From assembly GCA_023151115.1 (NCBI GenBank), contig JAKLJP010000002.1:1-64000 (forward strand): a stretch of DNA of 64,000 bases, in the 5' to 3' direction. How positions within the stretch are numbered: the stretch's first letter is position 1; each line of letters begins with the position of its first letter. Both the position numbers and the translations under genes were made by a program. Shown here piece by piece: positions 16,304-25,307 of this stretch. The notes under the pieces are model-generated. The model did not search any database and was not told where the DNA came from. It saw only the letters and a program-made list of their open reading frames with translations. The stretch is from Anaerolineae bacterium (lineage in GTDB: Bacteria > Chloroflexota > Anaerolineae > 4572-78 > J111).

Positions 16304-16756
16304 TTAGCCAGCGGGCTGGTTATCATCATTGGGTTGCGGGGATGGTCGCGCCGGTAATTCAATGATGGAATTGGCCCATTCAACAAATTTTTCGGCTAAG
16401 GTTAAACCAGCACTGCGGTCAAAGCCCTGCTCCTCCTGATACAACAAATAGCGAAACTGGACGGCAAATACAGTCAGTTCTTCTACTGCGTCTATAGAAG
16501 CCGGTAATGTCAGCCCGCTATGTTCAGCCTGCCGGTAAAGTATCGAGAGATCGTGCGTAAATTCATATTGGCTGCCCAAGCGGGTTAAGGCCGCTTTGAT
16601 GGTTTTTTCAATGGCCTGCTGGATATGAAACCCAACAATTTCATCGGCGACGGCATCAGAATCAGCTACGCTCATTACCAACGCTAAATCCTGGCGGGCC
16701 TTTTGCAGTAACAACCGGGCCAATTCTTGCTGACGCATTTCACGAGTGTCAGCCAT
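16304..16756 (-). CDS. HEPN-domain protein of a HEPN/MNT pair
   Basis: A 150-aa all-helical protein with the COG2250-type pattern LLxKAxxDL, FHIQQAIEKTIKAALTRLG and EFTHDLSILYRQ. HEPN proteins paired with minimal nucleotidyltransferases usually act as ribonuclease toxins or RNA-associated partners. The strict RX4-6H motif is not clear here, since the Arg sits eight residues before the His in TRLGSQYEFTH. The ATG at 16756 overlaps the upstream MNT gene by 8 nt. The stretch 16160-16303 upstream of the glycosyltransferase holds no gene. Confidence 0.85.
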   Translation of the reverse strand: MADTREMRQQELARLLLQKARQDLALVMSVADSDAVADEIVGFHIQQAIEKTIKAALTRLGSQYEFTHDLSILYRQAEHSGLTLPASIDAVEELTVFAVQFRYLLYQEEQGFDRSAGLTLAEKFVEWANSIIELPARPSPQPNDDNQPAG

Positions 16757-17066
16757 AGAGCACCGTACCCTCGCGCATGGCGGGATAAAGCACGGATCCC
16801 GGAATATCGCCATAGCGCTCGGCAAAAGATTGCCCAACGACGATAATATCTACCGGGATTTCCAAATCGCGCAGCAGTTGCCGCAGCCGGATGGCTTCTT
16901 GACGGGCTGAAACCGGATCGCGTTCGATGACCAGCAAATCTAAATCACTGCCAGGGTGCGCCGTACCCCGCGCCCGAGAACCAAACAGAATCACCTTCAC
17001 CGGGTTGGCCGCAGCAACAATGCGGTGGGTGATGTCTTGATAAAGCCGGGCAGCTTCGGTCGTCAT
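16749..17066 (-). CDS. Minimal nucleotidyltransferase (MNT) of a HEPN/MNT pair
   Basis: A 105-aa protein of the DNA polymerase beta superfamily. The motif LFGSRARGTAHPGSDLDLLV (about 29-48) gives the GSx10DxD signature, and DIIVV supplies the third acidic residue. Such proteins act as antitoxins, by AMPylating the HEPN toxin in known systems. Start ATG 17066 has AGAGGAAAT upstream. It precedes the HEPN gene with an 8-nt overlap, opposite to some pairs in which HEPN comes first. Confidence 0.88.
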   Translation of the reverse strand: MTTEAARLYQDITHRIVAAANPVKVILFGSRARGTAHPGSDLDLLVIERDPVSARQEAIRLRQLLRDLEIPVDIIVVGQSFAERYGDIPGSVLYPAMREGTVLYG

Positions 17067-17115
17067 TGGTATTTCCTCTCTGTAAAATATACTTATGGCT
17101 ATTGTACCACGTTTT

Positions 17116-17838
17116 TCAGAGATACGGATACCGTCTCGTCCGCTCATAAAGCACTTGCCGGCGGTAATCGGGCGGGGGCTGGGGCACAAAGAGCATTAGA
17201 AACCAGGTGAGGATGATGCCCAAGACAAAACCGCCGATGTGGGCAAAAAAGGCCACGCCGCCGCCGGACTCCACGCCCAGCGAGGCGAAGCCGCTGAGAA
17301 GCTGCACTACAAACCAAAGCCCAATCACCAGCCAGGCCGGCCACTCCGACCACATGCCGATGTAAAAAAGGGGCACAATACCGCGCACCCGCACCCCTGG
17401 AAAAAAGGCCAGGTAGCTGCCCAACACCCCGGCAATAGCCCCGCTTGCGCCTACCAGCACAATCGGCGAGGTGGGATCAATGGCGATCTGGGCCAGGGCG
17501 GCGGCAACACCACTGCCAAAATAAAGCAGCAGATAGAGCAACCACCCCAACCGGTCTTCGACGTTATCGCCAAAAAGATACAGGTACAGCATGTTACCCA
17601 GCAGATGGCCCCAGCCGGCGTGGAAAAACATGCTGCGCAGGATGTCCAGCAGCGTTTCCAGCGAAAAAGGGCTGCGGGAAACATTGGCCGGAACAACGGA
17701 TAGGTCCATCAGGATGGGTTCGAGCGCAGCGGACGGCAGGCTCAGTTCCCAGAAAAAGACCAGCAGATTAAGCGCAATCAGGCTATAGGTCAACACCGGA
17801 AAGCGGCGGGTTGGGTTCATATCGCTCAAAGGCAGCAT
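17116..17838 (-). CDS. Rhomboid family intramembrane serine protease
   Basis: A 240-aa protein with six or seven membrane helices. The catalytic Ser is in VGASGAIAGVLGSYLAFFP (GASG, about 130) and the catalytic His in FFAHIGGFVLG (about 202). HAGWGHLLGNMLYLYLFG (about 72-89) is the characteristic L1/TM2 HxxxxHxxxN element. It cleaves membrane-spanning substrates; targets are unknown. AAAGGATATAACTG precedes the ATG. The gene follows the cation ATPase by only a few bases and may share its transcript. Confidence 0.93.
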   Translation of the reverse strand: MLPLSDMNPTRRFPVLTYSLIALNLLVFFWELSLPSAALEPILMDLSVVPANVSRSPFSLETLLDILRSMFFHAGWGHLLGNMLYLYLFGDNVEDRLGWLLYLLLYFGSGVAAALAQIAIDPTSPIVLVGASGAIAGVLGSYLAFFPGVRVRGIVPLFYIGMWSEWPAWLVIGLWFVVQLLSGFASLGVESGGGVAFFAHIGGFVLGIILTWFLMLFVPQPPPDYRRQVLYERTRRYPYL

Positions 17839-17841
17839 CAG

Positions 17842-20589
17842 TTATATCCTTTCATGTTGTCGTCGGATCAGTTTTTCCACTTCCGACACCCAGAAAACAA
17901 CGGTGCTCAAGCCCAGGGCCAGAGCCAGGTCCGGCAGCGACAGGGGCACAGTTTCAAAGATGGGCTGCAAAAAAGGCAGATAAATAACCGCCAGTTGCAG
18001 CAAAAAGGTCGAGAGCACCGCGCCGATCATGGCCCGGTTGGACCCCAGGCCGATGGTAAAAAGCGAGTCGCGCTCGGAGCGGATGGCCAGGGCGAAGAAA
18101 ACCTGCGACATGACCAGGGTGGTAAAAATCATGGTTTGCCAGGTGTCATGGCCGGCTTGCCAGTAAGCATAACCCACCCCCAACGAAACAACGGTCATCA
18201 CCAGGCCCATGCCGATGATAATCCGCACTATGCTGCGGCTAAAGATATTGCCCGTCGAGTGAGGCGGGCGGCGCATGATATTGCGCTCGGCCGGCTCGAC
18301 GCTCAGGGCCAGGGCCGGCAGGCCGTCGGTGACCAAATTCATCCACAAAATTTGCAGCGGGAGCAGCGGCAGCGGCATGCCCAGCAGCGGCCCCAGCAGC
18401 ATGACCCCCAACTCGCTGGAGTTGCAGCTCAACAAATAGGCGATAAATTTGCGGATGTTATCAAAAATCGTGCGACCCTCTTCAACGGCGGCGACGATGG
18501 TGGCAAAATTGTCGTCCAGCAGAACCATATCGGCGGCTTCTTTAGCGACGTCGGTGCCGGTAATGCCCATAGCCACGCCGATGTCGGCCTTTTTCAACGC
18601 CGGGGCGTCGTTCACCCCGTCGCCGGTCATGGCAACGATGTGGCCCTGCTTTTGGTAAATCTCAACCAGGTCCAGCTTATGCTGCGGGGCTACCCGCGCA
18701 AAAACCGAAACCTGTTGGGCCGCCTCGGCCAGCTTTTCCGGCGAAAGCTGGTCCAACTCCTGGCCGGTCAAAAAGCCATCATCGCCAATGCCCAGTTCAG
18801 CGCCGATATAACGGGCCGTGAGCGGATGGTCGCCGGTGATCATCACCGGGCGAATGCCGGCGGTGCGGCAGGTGGCAATCGCCGCTTTGACTTCAGGCCG
18901 GGGCGGGTCAATCATGCCAAAAAGACCCAGCAAAATCAGGTCGCGCTCCAGGGTTTCGGCGCTCTTCCCGGCGGGCACAGCCTCCAGCGGGCGCAGGCCG
19001 ACGCCCAGGACGCGCATACCGTTTTGAGCCAGGCTGTCGTGAGCGGCCATAATCCGCTGCCGCCAGACCTCGTCCAGCGGCTCCAGGCGGCCCTCGACCC
19101 AAACCCGGTTGGAAATGTTCAGCAGGCCATCAATGGCCCCTTTGGTAAAGGCGACAAAGCCGGCCTCGGGGTGGGGTCTTTTGGACCAGACGTCGGCCAG
19201 TCGAGCGGGGACTTCAGCAGCGGATTGGGGCCGGCGGTGAACAGTGGTCATGCGCTTGCGAACCGACTCGAAAGGCAGTTCGGCCACCCGCGGGAAGCGT
19301 TGGTCCAACTCCTTTTTGAGCAAGCCAAATTCGGCGGCGGCCAGCAGCAGCGCGCCCTCTGTGGAGTCGCCCACCACGTGGTAGGTGTGGGGCTGCTGCG
19401 GGTCGCTTTGCAGCACTGCATCGTTGCAGAGCGCGCCGCCAATCAACAGCAAATCGAGCGTGGGTTGGATGGGGGTCGCATCCGAGGAGTCGGCAACTTT
19501 AACCACTTCCAGACCCGCGCCAACCCGTTCTTCGGTCAAATCAATGCGCCGGTTGGCAATGTCGAGGACGGTGACGGTCATTTTGTTTTGGGTTAATGTG
19601 CCGGTTTTGTCGGAGCAAATGATGGTGACGGAGCCAAGCGTTTCCACCGCCGGCAGCTTGCGGATGAGGGCATGGCGCTGCAACATCCGCTGCGCCCCCA
19701 GCGACAGGGCGACCGTAACCACTGCCGCCAACCCTTCGGGCACCGCCGCCACGGCCAGGCTGACGGCGGTCAGGAAAACCTCACTTAACTTATCGCCGCG
19801 CCACAGCCCAATGACAAAGATAACGCTGACAATCACCAGCGCCGCCGCTGCCAACACCAACCCCAGCCGATTCAATCGCTGCTGGAGCGGGGTCGGCTCC
19901 TGCTCAACCGTCTGCATCAAATTGGCAATGTGGCCCAGTTCGGTTTGCATGCCGGTTGCGGTAACAACGGCCAGGCCGTGCCCGTAACTAATGGCCGTGC
20001 CCATATAAACCATATTGCGCCGGTCGCCCAGCGATTCTTCGCCGCTGTAGACGGCCTCTGCATCTTTCTCGACCGCCTCAGATTCGCCGGTGAGGGCGGC
20101 CTCTTCCAGGCGCAGGTTGGGGCTTTCCAGCAGACGGCCGTCGGCAGGGACTTTGTTGCCGGTTTCGAGAATAATAATATCACCCGGAACCAGCTCGCGA
20201 GAGGAGATTTCTTTGACATGCCCCTCGCGGCGCACCTTTACCATCGGCACGGCCAACTGTTTCAGGGCCGCCATAGATTTTTCGGCCTTGTATTCCTGCC
20301 GAAAGCCCAGAGCGGCATTGAGCGCCACAATCGCCAGAATCACCAACGCGTCCAGCAAGTCGCCCAAAAAGAAGGAGATAACGGCGGCGACGATGAGGAT
20401 GATCGTCATGACGTTGGTCAATTGTTCCAACAAAATTTTCCAGGGGCTTTTCAAGCCCTGCTCGACCAGCGCGTTGGGGCCGTACTGCTCCAACCGGCGG
20501 GCCGCCTCAGCCTCGGTCAGGCCGTGCGCCGGGTCGCTGTGGAGCTGTTGTAATACTTCGCTTGCGCTAAGTTGATACCACTGGCTCAT
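17842..20589 (-). CDS. P2A-type cation-transporting ATPase (probable calcium pump)
   Basis: A 915-aa P-type ATPase. The N-terminal cation ATPase domain is followed by the phosphorylation motif ICSDKTGTLTQNKMT (Asp near 335), MTGDGVNDAPALKKADIGVAMG in the hinge and ten predicted helices. Residues matching SERCA calcium ligands are visible: VAAVPEGL in M4, NSSELG in M5 and NLVTDGLPA in M6. ATP-driven Ca2+ export is therefore likely, with Mn2+ possible. The ATG at 20589 was preferred to a TTG 18 nt upstream. rhomboid follows within 4 nt. Confidence 0.93.
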   Translation of the reverse strand: MSQWYQLSASEVLQQLHSDPAHGLTEAEAARRLEQYGPNALVEQGLKSPWKILLEQLTNVMTIILIVAAVISFFLGDLLDALVILAIVALNAALGFRQEYKAEKSMAALKQLAVPMVKVRREGHVKEISSRELVPGDIIILETGNKVPADGRLLESPNLRLEEAALTGESEAVEKDAEAVYSGEESLGDRRNMVYMGTAISYGHGLAVVTATGMQTELGHIANLMQTVEQEPTPLQQRLNRLGLVLAAAALVIVSVIFVIGLWRGDKLSEVFLTAVSLAVAAVPEGLAAVVTVALSLGAQRMLQRHALIRKLPAVETLGSVTIICSDKTGTLTQNKMTVTVLDIANRRIDLTEERVGAGLEVVKVADSSDATPIQPTLDLLLIGGALCNDAVLQSDPQQPHTYHVVGDSTEGALLLAAAEFGLLKKELDQRFPRVAELPFESVRKRMTTVHRRPQSAAEVPARLADVWSKRPHPEAGFVAFTKGAIDGLLNISNRVWVEGRLEPLDEVWRQRIMAAHDSLAQNGMRVLGVGLRPLEAVPAGKSAETLERDLILLGLFGMIDPPRPEVKAAIATCRTAGIRPVMITGDHPLTARYIGAELGIGDDGFLTGQELDQLSPEKLAEAAQQVSVFARVAPQHKLDLVEIYQKQGHIVAMTGDGVNDAPALKKADIGVAMGITGTDVAKEAADMVLLDDNFATIVAAVEEGRTIFDNIRKFIAYLLSCNSSELGVMLLGPLLGMPLPLLPLQILWMNLVTDGLPALALSVEPAERNIMRRPPHSTGNIFSRSIVRIIIGMGLVMTVVSLGVGYAYWQAGHDTWQTMIFTTLVMSQVFFALAIRSERDSLFTIGLGSNRAMIGAVLSTFLLQLAVIYLPFLQPIFETVPLSLPDLALALGLSTVVFWVSEVEKLIRRQHERI

Positions 20590-20681
20590 GTTTGAAAAAA
20601 ATTCCAAAAACAGATAAAATGCGGCTTGACTGCCTTTGATTGTAATTGATTTTAACTATCACGCGAAACAAGGAGGCTAAA

Positions 20682-21371
20682 ATGGACAAGAAAACGGCGA
20701 TGTTATGCGCCCGGATTGCTCACGCGGCTTATGGCAAAGGCTTTGATATGAAAGAGTTTAAGCTGCACGGGCGGTTTGAAAACGCCGGAACTCATACCCA
20801 GGGTATTTTTGGCGTCGCCTTTGGCAACACCTTCATTTTAGCCTATCGCGGCTCCGAGGAAACCGGCATTGCCGATTGGATTAACGACCTCAAATTTATG
20901 CCCGCCGATTTTGCCTATGGTGAAAAGGGCAACTCGGCCATCAAAGTGCATTACGGTTTTATCGAAGCTTATAACTCGGTGCGCGAAGCCATGTTCAAAG
21001 CGGCCAAAGAGACGGCCCACAAGCAAATTATCTGCACCGGGCATAGTCTGGGCGGTGCGCTGGCAACCTTGTGCGCCGTAGATATCAAGTACAATTTGCC
21101 CGATAAAGAGGTCAGCGCCTATACCTTTGGTTCGCCCAAAGTGGGCAATGCCGAGTTTGCGGCCTTTTACAATAAGCTTGTGCCCAAAACCTATCGCATT
21201 GTTAACAGCGTGGATATTGTGCCCAACCTGCCGCCGGATATTCCCTTGGTAGTTAATTATGAGCATGTGGGCGAACTGCACCATCTGGGCGACCTGCAGG
21301 CCAGCCGGATGAGCGCCGATGCCGGCATGTGCCATCTGCCCCAGAATTATATTAAGTGCCTGGAAGTATAA
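20682..21371 (+). CDS. Class 3 lipase-like alpha/beta hydrolase
   Basis: A 229-aa protein of the fungal lipase-like family. The nucleophile elbow is TGHSLGGALATL (Ser about 125), with FGSPKVGNAEFAAFYN and RIVNSVDIVPNLPP supplying the Asp; a C-terminal His follows near YEHVG or CHLPQNY. No signal peptide is visible, so it appears cytoplasmic. AAGGAGGCTAAA precedes the ATG at 20682, which decides the start. It probably hydrolyses an acylglycerol or other ester; substrate unknown. Confidence 0.93.
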   Translation: MDKKTAMLCARIAHAAYGKGFDMKEFKLHGRFENAGTHTQGIFGVAFGNTFILAYRGSEETGIADWINDLKFMPADFAYGEKGNSAIKVHYGFIEAYNSVREAMFKAAKETAHKQIICTGHSLGGALATLCAVDIKYNLPDKEVSAYTFGSPKVGNAEFAAFYNKLVPKTYRIVNSVDIVPNLPPDIPLVVNYEHVGELHHLGDLQASRMSADAGMCHLPQNYIKCLEV

Positions 21372-21376
21372 TGACT

Positions 21377-21757
21377 TTATCGGCCTGCCCGCAACAAATC
21401 GCGGATTTCGGTTAGGAGTTTCACCTCCTCTGACGGTTCAGACGGGGCTTCTTCTTTGTCCCGGCTGAACCGGCGCTGTAATTGATTGAGGCCGCGGACC
21501 ATCAGGAAAATGACCCAGGCTACAATCAAGAAATTGATGACCGCCTGGATAAAGTTGCCATAATTAATCGAAGCCGCGCCGATGGTAAGGGCAAGGCCGG
21601 AAAAATTTACCCCGCCCAAAAATATCCCCAAAATAGGGGTGATAATATCATCTACCAATGAGGTGACAATCGCCGTGAACGCTGCGCCGATGATCACCGC
21701 GACGGCAAGATCAATAACGTTACCCCGGCTGATGAATTCACGGAACTCTTTTAACAT
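21377..21757 (-). CDS. mscL: Large-conductance mechanosensitive channel
   Basis: A 126-aa inner-membrane channel that opens under membrane tension and releases solutes on hypo-osmotic shock. The start [20 protein letters not shown] is the conserved N-terminal helix with TM1; [20 protein letters not shown] is TM2. The cytoplasmic tail has charged residues and ends [22 protein letters not shown] precedes the ATG. It converges on the lipase gene with only 5 nt between the stops. Confidence 0.97.
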   Translation of the reverse strand: MLKEFREFISRGNVIDLAVAVIIGAAFTAIVTSLVDDIITPILGIFLGGVNFSGLALTIGAASINYGNFIQAVINFLIVAWVIFLMVRGLNQLQRRFSRDKEEAPSEPSEEVKLLTEIRDLLRAGR

Positions 21758-21776
21758 TTCTTACTCCTTCACTTTA

Positions 21777-21805
21777 TTATAATCTATCTTTTAATAGCTG
21801 TCGCA
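21777..21805 (-). promoter_or_regulatory. Promoter of mscL
   Basis: On the minus strand GCGACA, a 17-nt spacer and a perfect TATAAT lie about 20-48 nt before the mscL start. Confidence 0.7.
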
Positions 21806-21822
21806 TTGAATGTTAAAAAAAC

Positions 21823-23313
21823 TTATAGCAATGGCGAGGCCAGCCGAAAGACTGAATCTCTGACCCGGCCAAACAGGTTGCCGCGTTTGTAAGCCCTCAG
21901 CTTAAACTCCTGGCAATGTTTTAGATCGTTCAAAAAATCCTCCTCTAATTTTTTGGTCGTCTTTTCATCATAAATTACCAGGTTCAACTCGTAATTAATG
22001 GCAAAGCTGCGAATGTCCATATTGGCCGACCCTACCGAACACAAAACCGAGTCGATATTGATCGTCTTAGCGTGAAAGTAGTCGCCCTGGTAGTAATAAA
22101 TTTGTACGCCGGCCTCGGCCATGTTGGCCGCGTAGGTAAAACCGGCGCGGTAGGCAAAATACCCACCCGGGCCATCGGGGGCCAGCATCACTTTTACCTC
22201 AACCCCCGTCCGGGCTGCGCCGCTGAGGGCTTCGGCCAGGCTGTCGTCCAAAATAAAAAAAGGAGATTGAATATAGATGTGATGTTGGGCGGCGGTAATC
22301 ATGGCAAAGTACAACTGGCGGATGGCTTTCCACTGCGAATCCGGGCCGGAATTGACCACCTGCATCGGCAAATAAGTGAGCGTTTCGGTTAAAGGGGGAA
22401 AATAGGCCGGCTCGGCCAGCCATTCATGGGTGGTATTGCGCCACTGGATCATAAAACTGGCCTGTAACCCCCACACGGCCTGGCCGGTGAAACGCGCATG
22501 GGTATCGCGCCAGCCGGTAAATTTTGCCTGGTCTGGTCCCTTTAGATAGGCTTCGGCCATGTTCATGCCGCCAGTGTAACCAATTCGACCATCAATAACA
22601 GCAATTTTGCGATGATTACGATAGCTGATGGTATGGATAATGTACAGTGGCGAATAGGGAACCATTTTGACGCCGCCCGCATTCATCTCACGCACGTAGC
22701 GCCAATTCAGCATAAAAAAACTGCCGATAGGGTCATACAGAACCCGCACTTGGACCCCTTCTTTCACCTTGGCCAACAAAAGCTGCTTGACCTCCTGCAT
22801 AAAATCGTCGGAACTCCACTCATAATATTCCAGGTGGATCGAGTGGCGGGCGGCGCGCATATCTTCTAGCAGGCGCGGATATTTCTGGCTGGCATTTTGC
22901 AGGATTTCCAGGTTATTATAAGGAAAGAGGAAGGCGCCGGTAGTGCGGCGGAGCAAATCCAGCACCCGCTTGTACACCGGCGGGCCGGCCTGTTTGAGCG
23001 TTTCAATCTCGGCCTTTTGGTAGGTAGCCCAGTGCGCCAGGTGCTCGTTGGATTTCATAATCAGGCGCAGCTCTTGCCGCAGTAATTTATGCTCCCGGCT
23101 GAAGGCCCAGTGATCACGCCCAAACATGATGTAGATAATCACCCCAACCACAGGGACCACAAAAAAAAGCAACAGCCAGGCAAAGGTTAACTGTGGGCTG
23201 CGATTTTCCAGGATAATAAAGATTGACACGCTTAGCGCGTACACCATCGCTACTATCCAGACTGTCCAGGAAACCAGCGAGAAAATGCGCCAGATTTCAG
23301 CCGTATAATCCAT
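21823..23313 (-). CDS. cls: Cardiolipin synthase (phospholipase D family)
   Basis: A 496-aa membrane enzyme condensing two phosphatidylglycerols to cardiolipin and glycerol. Two N-terminal helices (about 12-30 and 40-60) are followed by two PLD domains. The HKD motifs are HRKIAVIDGRIGYTGG (about 235-250) and HAKTINIDSVLCSVGSANMD (about 410-429). Length is typical of ClsA-type enzymes. AAAGGACA precedes the ATG. It diverges from the DEAD-box gene and has its own promoter at 23349-23376. Confidence 0.95.
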   Translation of the reverse strand: MDYTAEIWRIFSLVSWTVWIVAMVYALSVSIFIILENRSPQLTFAWLLLFFVVPVVGVIIYIMFGRDHWAFSREHKLLRQELRLIMKSNEHLAHWATYQKAEIETLKQAGPPVYKRVLDLLRRTTGAFLFPYNNLEILQNASQKYPRLLEDMRAARHSIHLEYYEWSSDDFMQEVKQLLLAKVKEGVQVRVLYDPIGSFFMLNWRYVREMNAGGVKMVPYSPLYIIHTISYRNHRKIAVIDGRIGYTGGMNMAEAYLKGPDQAKFTGWRDTHARFTGQAVWGLQASFMIQWRNTTHEWLAEPAYFPPLTETLTYLPMQVVNSGPDSQWKAIRQLYFAMITAAQHHIYIQSPFFILDDSLAEALSGAARTGVEVKVMLAPDGPGGYFAYRAGFTYAANMAEAGVQIYYYQGDYFHAKTINIDSVLCSVGSANMDIRSFAINYELNLVIYDEKTTKKLEEDFLNDLKHCQEFKLRAYKRGNLFGRVRDSVFRLASPLL

Positions 23314-23348
23314 TGTCCTTTTGCTCCGGTGGCAAATTGCGCCCGTTT

Positions 23349-23376
23349 ATTGTATTAAAAAGTTTAATGGAATCAA
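23349..23376 (-). promoter_or_regulatory. Promoter of cls
   Basis: On the minus strand TTGATT, a 16-nt spacer and TACAAT lie about 36 nt before the cls start. It lies back to back with the helicase promoter at 23389-23417. Confidence 0.65.
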
Positions 23377-23388
23377 TTTCAGTCTATC

Positions 23389-23417
23389 TTGACACAAATC
23401 ATTATCCGGGGTATAAC
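23389..23417 (+). promoter_or_regulatory. Strong promoter of the DEAD-box helicase gene
   Basis: TTGACA (23389-23394), a 17-nt spacer and TATAAC (23412-23417) make a near-consensus sigma70 promoter. The predicted transcript would start near 23424 and have a leader of about 70 nt. Confidence 0.8.
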
Positions 23418-23432
23418 TTCTTATGTAAGCTG

Positions 23433-23470
23433 ATCGGCCGCTCCGATAGGTTTTTTCGGGGCGGTTTTTT
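23433..23470 (+). promoter_or_regulatory. Possible transcription attenuator in the helicase leader
   Basis: CCGCTCCG (23438-23445) pairs with CGGGGCGG (23457-23464), with one G-U pair, and is followed by six T, so it looks like an intrinsic terminator. An alternative hairpin, ATCGG (23433-23437) with CCGAT (23443-23447), uses part of the same left arm. The structure sits between the promoter and the helicase ribosome site and no upstream + gene needs a terminator here. Confidence 0.55.
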
Positions 23471-23494
23471 ATAAATCTTTCTTAAAGGAACTTC

Positions 23495-24730
23495 ATGCAA
23501 TTTACCCAACTTAATTTAAGTGAGCCTCTGCAAAAAGCAATTGCTGCGTTGGGGTTTGAAGAAATGACCCCGATTCAAGCGGAGGCTATTCCCCCCGCCC
23601 TGGAGGGCCACGACCTTATCGGCTGCGCTCAGACAGGCACCGGCAAAACCATTGCCTTCCTATTACCGGCCCTGGAACGTTTACAGCAAAATTCCGGCAA
23701 AACCAAAAATCCGCGCCTGGTTATTTTGGCTCCTACCCGCGAGCTGGTCATCCAGGTCACAGAGCAAGCCCGCAAACTGGCAGCCCCAACCTCGCTGCGG
23801 GTTGTGCCGATTTACGGCGGGGCCAGGTTAGGCGAACAGACCGACAAGCTCCGCCGGGGCGCAGATGTCGTCGTTGCCACCCCCGGCCGGCTGCTCGACC
23901 ACATGCAGCGCAGAAATATTAACTTCAGGGATGTCGAAATTCTGGTCCTTGACGAGGCCGACCGTATGCTGGATATGGGCTTTCTGCCGGATATCCGCCA
24001 GATTATCAGCAAAATGCCGCAGCAACGCCAAACCATGCTCTTTTCGGCAACCATGCCCGCTTCGGTTTTGGCGCTGACCCACCAGTTTCAACACGACCCG
24101 GTCAGAGTTGAAATTGCCGTCGCCCGTCCACCGGAAGCGATTCGCCAGGCGCTTTATCCCGTGCCCCGGCACCTCAAAACCGAACTATTGATGGCCCTCT
24201 TGCAGCGCATGGATGTCAACAGTATGCTGGTTTTTACCGACACCCGCCAGGAAGCCGACATTGTGACCCGCCAACTGCGCCAAGCCAAAATCGCGGTGGC
24301 CTGCATTCACGGTGATTTCCGCCAGCGGGAACGCATTGCCGCCCTGGAAGGCTTCCGTTCAGGCCGGCACCAGGTTTTGATTGCTACCAATATCGCCGCG
24401 CGGGGGTTGGATGTGGAAGGCATCTCCCACGTCATCAATTATGATGTACCGGAACATCCCGAAGATTACGTTCATCGAATTGGCCGAACCGCGCGGGCTG
24501 AAGCCGACGGCGATGCTATCACCCTGGTAACGCCGGATGACGAAGCCTTGGTCCATCGTATTGAGCACGCTTTGGGTTATAAAATTGAGCGCAAAACGCT
24601 GCCCGATTTTGATTACAACGTACCCACGCCTTCCTGGGCCAAACCCTCGGCCAAAGCCCTGATGCGCGAGGCCACCCAATCGCTCAGCCTGGCCGACCGT
24701 TGGCGCTCGATGTCGGGCGGGCGGCGGTAA
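23495..24730 (+). CDS. rhlE: DEAD-box ATP-dependent RNA helicase (RhlE-like)
   Basis: A 411-aa RNA helicase of superfamily 2. Motifs in order: Q motif with MTPIQ, AQTGTGKT (motif I), PTRELVIQV (Ia), TPGRLLDH (Ib), DEAD (II), SAT (III), ARGLDVEGISHVINYD (V) and HRIGRTARAEADG (VI). It lacks a long basic tail, so it is near the minimal length. It likely unwinds structured RNA in ribosome assembly or mRNA decay, as relatives do in the cold. TTAAAGGAACTTC supplies the ribosome site. The leader contains a possible attenuator. Confidence 0.95.
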   Translation: MQFTQLNLSEPLQKAIAALGFEEMTPIQAEAIPPALEGHDLIGCAQTGTGKTIAFLLPALERLQQNSGKTKNPRLVILAPTRELVIQVTEQARKLAAPTSLRVVPIYGGARLGEQTDKLRRGADVVVATPGRLLDHMQRRNINFRDVEILVLDEADRMLDMGFLPDIRQIISKMPQQRQTMLFSATMPASVLALTHQFQHDPVRVEIAVARPPEAIRQALYPVPRHLKTELLMALLQRMDVNSMLVFTDTRQEADIVTRQLRQAKIAVACIHGDFRQRERIAALEGFRSGRHQVLIATNIAARGLDVEGISHVINYDVPEHPEDYVHRIGRTARAEADGDAITLVTPDDEALVHRIEHALGYKIERKTLPDFDYNVPTPSWAKPSAKALMREATQSLSLADRWRSMSGGRR

Positions 24731-24740
24731 ACATAAGACT

Positions 24741-24763
24741 CTAAAGGTTTTGAAAACCTTTAG
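24741..24763. terminator. Hairpin behind the DEAD-box gene
   Basis: CTAAAGGTTTT and AAAACCTTTAG form an 11-bp perfect stem around one base, starting 10 nt after the stop codon. The T-run after it is interrupted (GGTTTCC), so it could be a terminator or a simple dispersed palindrome. Confidence 0.55.
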
Positions 24764-24836
24764 GGTTTCCTGTACAAAAAAAGTCAAGCGTGATAAAATT
24801 TATAAAGATTATGTAAGTTAGAGAGGGTGAACGCTT

Positions 24837-25307
24837 ATGCCAACGCTTGATGACGGCAGAGATGCCATAAACCAGGGAAATTTTCAGCAGGCTCGGCTTA
24901 TCTTTGAAGCGATTCTGCAAGAGAATCCGCGCTCGGAAGAGGCATGGCTGGGGCTGGCCGATGTTTTGACCGATACCGAAGACAAGCGTATCTGCTACGA
25001 AAACGTCCTCAAAATTAATAAACAAAATCGAGCAGCCCGCGAGGGGCTGCGCACTCTGGAGCCTGAAGAAGATCAGTTGCGGAAGGCTTTTGGCATTCAG
25101 CCCACAGCACCGCCGCGCGAGGAAATGTCCGATGAGGAAGAAGATGAGCCAACGATGGTCAGCCCCCCGGTTGACCTGGCCTCCGCCGAAGAAGGTGAAA
25201 CTCCTACGGTTATCCTGGTGGCGGTGGGGCTGGCCCTGTCGGTGGTGGTGATGGCGGCGGGCGGCGGCCTGGTTTTCTATATTATCACCAACCTCACCGG
25301 CGGCTAA
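24837..25307 (+). CDS. TPR-like protein with C-terminal membrane anchor
   Basis: A 156-aa protein. Residues 4-75 form two TPR-like helical pairs (DAINQGNFQQARLIFEAIL with SEEAWLGLADVLTDTEDKR). An acidic stretch (EEMSDEEEDEPT, about 98-109) leads to one membrane helix at about 126-150 (ILVAVGLALSVVVMAAGGGL). The TPR part would lie in the cytoplasm if the tail is the anchor. Its partner is unknown. The histidine kinase follows after a repeat-filled 90-nt gap. Confidence 0.75.
   Translation: MPTLDDGRDAINQGNFQQARLIFEAILQENPRSEEAWLGLADVLTDTEDKRICYENVLKINKQNRAAREGLRTLEPEEDQLRKAFGIQPTAPPREEMSDEEEDEPTMVSPPVDLASAEEGETPTVILVAVGLALSVVVMAAGGGLVFYIITNLTGG

Noticed and set aside
17854..19596. A 580-codon open frame antisense to the cation ATPase gene
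   Set aside because: It mirrors codon use of the real gene, has no protein motif, and the opposite strand has a complete P-type ATPase.
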